This document shows positions 57,668 through 64,000 of a stretch of DNA of 64,000 bases, one piece after another (position 1 is the first letter of the stretch; each line of letters opens with the position of its first letter). The notes under the pieces are model-generated. The model saw only the letters and a program-made list of their open reading frames with translations, had not been told where the DNA came from and did no database searches. The translations under genes were made by a program, and so were the position numbers. The DNA is from Stereum hirsutum FP-91666 SS1. Taxonomy: Eukaryota > Basidiomycota > Agaricomycetes > Russulales > Stereaceae. The stretch is taken from the NCBI RefSeq assembly GCF_000264905.1, contig NW_006763146.1:957190-1021189 (forward strand), read 5' to 3'.

Positions 57668-59628
57668 CTATCCTCCCCTTAAATGCAAATATGAATCCGT
57701 ACACCCATCCCATTCGACGTGGTCTACGCACTCTCTCAACAAACGAACCCATCTTTCCTGTAGAGTGCAAGACTGGATGGACAACCATCGGATCCTGGAA
57801 GCGGAGTTGTCGTCTAATTCTCTTCGGCGGCGTTCGTACAGCTCAGTGACGAATATGTCGAGGAGGGTGGTCTCGTACGGTTCCGAACTATCTGCCATCA
57901 TGATTATGGATGTCCCGAAATCCACGAACGACAGCGCAAGATGCGACAACCGATTGAAATGAGGGGATTGAGCCGTGTGCGACGCTGGCTGTACGGAGTC
58001 GTCCGTATTCATTGCCTCTGGATTTAAATTGTCGTGGGGCGTCGACAAAACACATATGAGACTGACAGCGGCAGTTCCAGCGACGCTCAGATGTCTCAAA
58101 GTTCTGAGAGATCCAAAAGCAACGAGCCAATCGTCGGCAGACCAGGCGGATTTAATAGACGAAAGTTTGAATGACAATGTCGTGAGTTGTGGGGTTCTAC
58201 CGAGGCCGAGAGAAAGAACCCATTGGATCGTGTTCGGAAGGCTGCTATATAAGATCCCACGATCAAACTCGAGATGTGATAGCTCCTTGCTATCGGGAAT
58301 GAATTTTGAGAACTGGATGTCCTCATCGACGAGTTCCTCGGACCAGAACCTTGTTATGAGTGCGTAAGGGTCCTCCGTAACCTCCAAAGTGCGTGAAGGA
58401 GTAAGGGTAGCTCGTCTTGAGCGAGCAAACCATGCTAATTGATATGATGAGACCACGTAGTCGAAGTGGCCGAATACACCACCGGTGAGATGCAATTGTA
58501 ATCGCGCTCGCGTGGGGAAGCTGATATGCGTGAAGACAGCAAGAGCCGTATGATAGTTGGTCTCCAACACAAATTCTCTCAGTCGAGCAAATTTTGGCAT
58601 GGCGTTATCATCCATCGCCGGGAAAGGCGGAGTATATAAGGGGAGACATCCAGCCAACTCGAGCACCTCGAGCGTCTGCTCGTTGGGTCTCAGGATATGA
58701 AGAATCTGGGAGAGTGTCGGTGTGTTGCCAGGATCTGTGAGGTTCGATTCCCATTCGTTGAAGAAACCTGAGTTGTTGATGGATAAGGATACTAGATTGG
58801 TGAAGAGAGAAACCGCCCACGGAAGCTTCACGTATTCGAGGCGAACGCTGCGCAGGGAAGGTGCTCGGTCGCTACAAAAGTGAATCGGATATGCAAGTAG
58901 TCCTCCGGGAGTTTCGCTCAACTCTATCCGGCGAAGCATGGAGGGCCTTGAGGGGAGAAAACTATCGTTTCCATATGCGAGCTGCACGATATCTGAGGTG
59001 ATATCAAGGTCCACAATCCGAGGAAGATAGGTTTGGAGAAGAGCTTTCACCAACGAGGTGCGTTTGGGGTAGCCCAACCGGCCGATCATGGTCAGCGGTG
59101 CCTCCTCGGATCGCTGAAGCATGAGTTCCATCAGTCTGGAACCACTATCTGTTGAAATGTATGTCCAGAGGAGAGAGTGCTGAAGAGCTATCTCTCTCCA
59201 ACGATGGCAAACGTGTGAGACCGCTATCCAGCCTATATGGCGTTGGGATGGTGGGTCACTTTGTGCGAGAATTCTGAAAACTTCAAAAATAACCTGATCA
59301 CAAAGTGTCGGCCAGTAAGGTCAGCACTCATATCAATGTTTTGGGGAACGTGAAGACGCACATCTTCCGGCAGCTGGATGGCAAGCATTAGCTGATTGCG
59401 CCGCACTCGTATGCGTTCCAGTACAAGTTGCAGGGCATCCAGTTCGTCATCAAGACGACCCTGCTCCTGGCTTGGTTCTACAGCGTTCTTCCTTGCAATG
59501 AGTAGTCTGGCGTCTCCCGCCGCGCTCCAAAAGTTTAGCGACGTTTGATCTGAATGAGCTAGCATAGATGAAACCAGAGTCTTTTCGACCACAGACTCAT
59601 CACTGTCTGAGGTTGATATCGGATCCAT
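57668..59628 (-). CDS. F-box-like / leucine-rich-repeat protein, copy A (intact)
   Basis: Two exons: 59628-59362 and 59293-57668 (630 aa). The N-terminal about 80 residues form a helical lead with a run of Asp/Glu/Leu (DDELDALQLVLERIRVRR). An F-box-like motif spans the intron: IQLPED joined to VIFEVFRILAQ, then HIGWIAVSHVCHRWREIAL. The rest is a long series of leucine-rich segments typical of the expanded F-box families of mushroom fungi. Such proteins may be SCF ubiquitin ligase adaptors that bind substrates through the LRRs; no substrate can be named. It is tandemly duplicated with copy B, sharing promoter and downstream sequence. No stop or frameshift is seen in this copy. Confidence 0.82.
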
Positions 59629-60054
59629 GATATGTAGTCGTCAGTGTCTATCGCCGGAGTAAGTTGAGTCCGCGTACAAGCTCTAGCACGAGAGTTTGAC
59701 GAGAGTCGAACAGTTGAGACAATCGCCTCGTGAGCCTTTATTTGCACGTGTTTGGCTAGAAACGAATTTCCTTGTAGCCTCCCAGCACCGCCACTACGCC
59801 ACCGGGCCACTCTACAATATGGTTCTGATCTCATTGCTCACGGTAGTGAGGCCTGCCTCGCACATGCGAGAATATGATCGCTCAAATCATTCACCTCCTT
59901 CAGTCAATACCGCATGGGGCCGCCGTAAGGTAGTGCGAAAGCAGTTGCGCTGCTCGCGGTGAAACTGCCGACAAACTTCGTCCTAGTTGAACACGTCGAT
60001 TACACGTACTACGAACAAACAACAACAGTTAATTATTGACTTTCATAGGTCCTG

Positions 60055-60127
60055 ATCTTTCGGCTTGGGCTGCCGAGCCTCTATTGGACATTATTCTTTC
60101 AAGCAACCCCACTCCTTCCGACCGCCG
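60055..60127 (-). pseudogene. Duplicated LYS2 3' end relic
   Basis: Copy of the LYS2 3' end at 63313-63385. It includes the last few codons (VGRSG-like) and stop, then ends abruptly where unit B begins. It marks the tandem duplication junction. Confidence 0.75.
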
Positions 60128-60239
60128 ATGGGCTGTAAAGAACGACAGAGCCGAACTCTCAAGTCAGATGGAGCGGTTAGGACGAGAAGGGGAGATACCT
60201 ACGCACCGATCTCGGAGCGACTCTTCGCACCTTCTCCCA

Positions 60240-62891
60240 CTATTCTGTCCCTGAAAGCGAATATGGATCGGTACACCCATCCCATTCGACGTGGTCCACG
60301 CATTCTCTCAACAAACGAACCCATGTTTCCTGGATAGTGCAACGCTGGATGGACAGCCATCGGATCCTGGAAATGGAGTTGCTATCGTCTAACTCTTCTC
60401 GGCGGCGTTGGTGCAGCTCGGTGATGATTACATCGTTGAGGAGGGTAGTTTCATACGGTTCTTTTGGACCATTGACCTTTAAGATCAGGGGTGCCCCGAA
60501 GTCCACGAGCGACAGCGCAAGATGCGACAGCCGGTTGAAATGAGGGGATTGAGTTATGCACGACTCTGGCTGTACGTCGTCCGTACTGATTGCCTCTGGA
60601 TCTGGGTTGTCGTGGCGCGTCGACAAGAGCGATATGAGACGGACAGCGACATTTCCAGAGACGCTCAGATTTCTCAAAGTTCTGAGAGATCCAAAAGCAA
60701 CGAGCCAATCGTCTGTGAGCCACTCGGATGTAGACCTGAATGTCAATGTCGTGATATGTGGGGTGGTACCTAGACCATGAGAAAGAACCCATTTTATTGT
60801 GTCTGGTAGGATCCTATGTAACATCGTGCGATCGAACTTGAATTGCGATACTTCCTTGCTATTGGGAGTGAATTGTGAGGACTGGATGTCTTCATCGACG
60901 ATTTCCTCGAGCCAGAACCTTGTGATAAGTTCGAAGCCTTCCACCGTGACCTCCAAAGTGCGTGAAGGAGTGAGAATAAATCTCCTTGAGCGAGCGAACC
61001 ATGCTAATTGATATGATGATGGCACGGATTGGTTGCTGCTTGCTCCGACGGTGAGATGCAGCTGCAATCGAGTTCGTGTGGGGATGCTGATATGCGTGAA
61101 GACAGCCAAAGCCGTATGATAGTATGTGTTCAGCACAAAATCTCTCAGTCGAGAAAATTTCGGCATTACACTATCATTCATCGTCGGAAAAGGGGGAGTA
61201 TATATGGGGAGGCATTGCACCAACTCAAGCACCTCGAGTGTCTTCTCGTTGGATTTCAAGATATGAAGTATCTGGGAGAGTGTCGGTGCATTGCCAGGAT
61301 CTGCGGTATCCGAGTCCCGTCTGTTGAAAAACCCTAAGTTATTGATGGACAAAGACACCAAGTTCATGAACGGAGAAACCGCCCACGGCAGCTTCACGTA
61401 TAGGAGGCGAACGCTGCGTAAGGAAGGAGCACTATCGCTACAGAAGTAAATCGGATAAGCGAATAGTTTCCCACGAGTTTCGGTCAACTGAATATGGTGA
61501 AGCTTGGAGGCCTTTGTGAGGGGTAAATCGTCTCCATATGCGAGATCCACAACATCTGAGGTGATGTCAAGGTCCACAATCCGGGGAAGATAGGTGTGGA
61601 GAAGAGCTTTCACCACTGAGGGACGGTTGGGATAGTCAAGCCGTGCGACTAGGGTCAGTGGTGCCTCCTCGGATCGCTGGAACATGAGTTCCATTAGTCT
61701 GGAACCACAACTCATCGAGATGTACGTCCAGAGGAGAGAGTGCTGCAGAGCTATCTCTCTCCAGTGGTGGCAAACGTGTGAGACTGCTACCCAGCCTATA
61801 CGATTTTGGGATGGTGGGTCACTCCGCGCAAGAATTCTGAAAATCTCAAAAATAACCTGGTGCTCGGTCAGTAAGGTCAGGACACACCAATTTGAGGCCT
61901 AAAGACGCACATCCTCCGGTACTATCACTCCAGCAGTGTTCGGTAACGAATTCGCAAAAATATTCCCTACACTTTATATCGAGCTCTGAATAGACGAGGT
62001 TTGTCACGGACGCTGGCAAACATCCACGCTACCTGTCTCTGAGATTTAACCAGTCGAAAGTGAGGCCTGTCGTTGAGCGGAACGTTTCCGGTGGTTTTGA
62101 GGGGTGTTCGGTAATTTCTCCGCACATTGGTCACGACGAAGTCACTATGCCGAGGCTTCGGCATTTTCAACTCCGCTGAAAGCGGTGCTAAACGTGTGGC
62201 TCTGCCACGCACTGGAGGGCTGTTCGGTATGTGCGGAGATCGAAATATCTGCCCATTTTGGCAAGCGTGACTTCGATGTCTCGCTCGACGAGGACGACGT
62301 TCTGCCATTCAACAACGACGATGGATCTGTGCCCCGGAGAAATTGGTAGGCAGTAGACATGATCCATTACGCCTCGTCATGATTTACTCACACAAATCGG
62401 AACCGATCCACCAACACAAGAGGAGAATTAGATTTAAACGCCATTTACCGAAGTGGTATTCCTCAAACCACTTTTCCTCCTGTGCCCGTTGCAGCTTCTG
62501 GATTTTTTTGTGGCATCTATGAAGCTATATCAATGACCTAAAAAAAATTGAAGAGAACCGAGTTGGTATTGGCTACTCTGTGAGCTATTACCGAACACCC
62601 CTAGATTACCGAACACTATTTTAGTGATAGTAGTTGATTGGCAAGTATCAGCTGGTTGCGTCGCATTCCTATCCGACTCAGTGCAATTTGCAAGGCATGC
62701 AATTCGTCATCAAGGCGAACCTGCTCCTGGCTGCTCCCTGAGTCATTCTGAGCCCTTGCAACGAGTAGTCTGGCGTCGGCTGCCGCGCTCCAAAAATTCT
62801 GCGACGTTTGATCTGAATGTGCCAACATAGATGAAACCAGAGTGTTTGCGACCAAAAGTTCATCAGCGTCTGAGGATAGCCTCAGATCCAT
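60240..62891 (-). pseudogene. F-box-like / LRR gene copy B, broken by a 709-bp insertion
   Basis: Paralogue of copy A. The parts are exon 1 (62891-62633, resuming 61921-61911 after the element), an intron to 61857, and exon 2 at 61856-60240. The element sits in the codons between ANQL and the PED of the F-box, and an in-frame TAG is reached a few codons into it, so only about 91 residues would be made from the natural start. Apart from the insertion, the frame is open and the LRR part is well kept (about 75-80 percent similar to copy A by eye). That suggests a fairly recent insertion, or continued use of an internal start. Copy A shows what the uninterrupted site looks like. Confidence 0.8.
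61922..62630. mobile_element. Non-autonomous inverted-repeat DNA transposon (MITE-like), TA target site
   Basis: A 709-bp element flanked by TA on both sides (61920-61921 and 62631-62632). Its ends are inverted repeats: CTATCACT, a 5-base variable part, then AGTGTTCGGTAA at the left, and the reverse complement at the right, 21 of the first 25 bases equal. An inner inverted pair, GGGGTGTTCGGTAAT, lies at 62101-62115 and 62587-62601. No transposase was recognised in its open frames. A TA duplication fits Tc1/mariner-type mobilisation. The matching site in F-box copy A is empty. Confidence 0.82.
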
Positions 62892-63357
62892 GAGATGTCG
62901 TTGTCAGTGTCTGTCAGAGGAGCAAGGTGGTCCGTGTAAGTCTGTGTACGAGTACAGCAGTACTTTCTAGCTGCAGCTCGATCGCCTCGTGAGTCTTTAT
63001 TTGCACGTGTTTGGTTAGACGAATTTCCTTGCAGCGCCGCCACTACGCCACCGGGCCACTCTACAAGATGATTTTGATTTCATTGCTCACGGTAGTGAGG
63101 TCTGGCCTGACGCCTCGCGCTTGCGAGAACATGATCTCTCAAATCATTCACCTACTTCTATCAGTACCGTATGGGACCGCCGTATGGTATTTAGTGCGAA
63201 AGGAGTTGCTCTGCTCGCGGTGAAACTGCCGACAACCCTCGTCCTAAAAGACATCAATTACACGTACTACAAACAAACAACAACATGTTAATTATTGACT
63301 CTCATATGTCTTGATCTTTCAGCTCGAGCTGCCGAGCCCCTATTGGACATTATTTTT

Positions 63358-63956
63358 TCAAGCAGCCCCACTCCTTCCGACTGCCTTCGCTGCGCCCTCC
63401 AACTTCGGCAATGACTTCCTCGCCTTCTCACCCTCGGTTGGTGGGGGCAAGAAGCCCGAAAGGACCAACCAAGCCAGATACTTACCCATCAAGTCCTCTG
63501 GTACCGTTGTCACCATCTCCACTCCTTCTTTTTCTGCCTTCAACACGGCCGTCATGTTACTATCGTCCAGGGAAGGAGCCTTCGTACTTGTCGGCAGATC
63601 GTCGAGCACGAAATGGAGGAGCGGGAAAAGAGCGTTGTCCTGCACTTCCATGACGTGTTGCTCGAGCTTGCGTCTCCAGACAAGATATTCACATTGAGTG
63701 GACGCGAAGCCGTATTCCGAGAGAGTGGACAGGATGGCGTTGAAAGTTGGGATTGGACGTGCTTGGACGTGGAGTACGGGGAGGGGTGGCGAGGTTGCAG
63801 AAGATGGAGGAAGAAGAGGAGAGATGGTGGCAAGGGAGACGCAGCGAGCTACATGGTCTACAGGAACCATGTTGATGGTATTGTTGATGTCTGGGACAAG
63901 GCCGAGTTGGACGCAGCCCTTGACCATACGCCACACAAAGTCATCCGTGTTCGTCA
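63358..63956 (-). CDS. LYS2: Alpha-aminoadipate reductase (LYS2), last exon, partial
   Basis: C-terminal about 199 residues of the large NRPS-like reductase that makes alpha-aminoadipate semialdehyde in fungal lysine synthesis. The exon starts at 63956, after an acceptor whose intron runs off the window edge. NTDDFVWRMVKGCVQLG and INMVPVDHVARCV belong to the C-terminal NAD(P)H-dependent reductase (thioester reductase) domain, and the C-terminal part reads WLVLSGFLPPPTEGEKARKS. The adenylation and carrier domains lie outside. Its last codons and 3' flank were copied during the tandem duplication to the left. Confidence 0.93.
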
Positions 63957-64000
63957 CTGGTGCAGATATTATGAGCCTTAGTAGAAAAAATAGAGAAATA

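Larger units (their letters stand above)
57575..60127. repeat. Tandem duplication unit A (F-box/LRR gene plus LYS2 3' end relic)
   Basis: About 2.55 kb that aligns end to end with unit B (60128-63385). Edges are approximate. The right edge carries a copy of the last codons and 3' flank of LYS2. Unit B equals this length plus a 709-bp insertion. Confidence 0.85.
60128..63385. repeat. Tandem duplication unit B (F-box/LRR gene, interrupted)
   Basis: Second copy of the 2.55-kb unit, adjacent to intact LYS2, so it probably holds the original right-hand context. It is 3.26 kb long because of the element at 61922-62630. Confidence 0.85.

Noticed and set aside
58735..58760. GGTTCGATTCC, a tRNA B-box-like sequence
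   Set aside because: It lies in the coding sequence of the F-box/LRR gene and no A box or cloverleaf is present.
61967..62308. 113-codon frame inside the transposable element as a transposase
   Set aside because: Too short and without a DDE/D-like catalytic pattern that I can see.
1..64000. CRISPR arrays, rRNA genes or bacterial operons
   Set aside because: No spaced direct repeats or rRNA-like blocks were seen, and all genes are intron-rich eukaryotic genes.

Overview
The window is eukaryotic DNA from a filamentous basidiomycete, most likely an Agaricomycete; I cannot name the genus. Genes are full of short introns (mostly 50-70 nt, GT-AG with a few GC-AG). Reading frames close exactly after splicing. 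The contents are typical of mushroom-forming fungi: a 42-residue TPR array, an F-box/LRR family, a six-cysteine secreted protein and a nitrate assimilation cluster. No tRNA, rRNA or CRISPR array was seen.

Layout. 1-912: 3' end of a TPR-repeat gene with a frameshift in its first visible repeat. 1.2-9.3 kb: secreted CBM19-like protein (-), ribosomal protein eS26 (+), SYLF-SH3 protein of the Ysc84/Lsb3 type with a 6-nt microexon (+), and a PARP-type zinc-finger protein with duplicated exons (+). 9.8-22.7 kb: a complete nitrate assimilation cluster made of nitrate transporter (-), nitrate reductase (+) and nitrite reductase (+); transporter and reductase share a 628-bp divergent promoter with GATA motifs. 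22.8-25.2 kb: a VEFS-box (Su(z)12-like) protein (-). 26.0-27.7 kb: D-amino-acid oxidase (+). 27.8-28.8 kb: NUDIX hydrolase (-). 29.3-32.5 kb: a C2H2 zinc-finger plus RING protein (-). 33.1-37.2 kb: an SREBP-type bHLH membrane transcription factor (+). After a 5.2-kb gene-poor stretch, 42.5-47.0 kb is HMG-CoA reductase (+). 48.1-51.7 kb: a secretory histidine acid phosphatase (-), with a decayed copy of its promoter and first exon at about 52.8-53.2 kb. 53.8-56.9 kb: a GT71-type mannosyltransferase (+). 57.6-63.4 kb: two tandem copies of a unit carrying an F-box/LRR gene (-); the second copy is broken by a 709-bp inverted-repeat element. 63.4-64.0 kb: the last exon of LYS2, alpha-aminoadipate reductase (-).

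How genes relate. The transporter imports nitrate, nitrate reductase makes nitrite and nitrite reductase makes ammonium; the GATA motifs suggest nitrogen-repression control. The SREBP-like factor and HMG-CoA reductase are regulator and classic target in sterol biology and sit on the same strand. Both upstream regions carry a sterol-regulatory-element-like decamer, and at HMG-CoA reductase it lies next to an inverted CCAAT box.

All exon models were made by eye from splice signals and family knowledge. For every multi-exon model described as complete (except F-box copy B), the summed exon length is a multiple of three, which supports the joins but does not replace transcript evidence.
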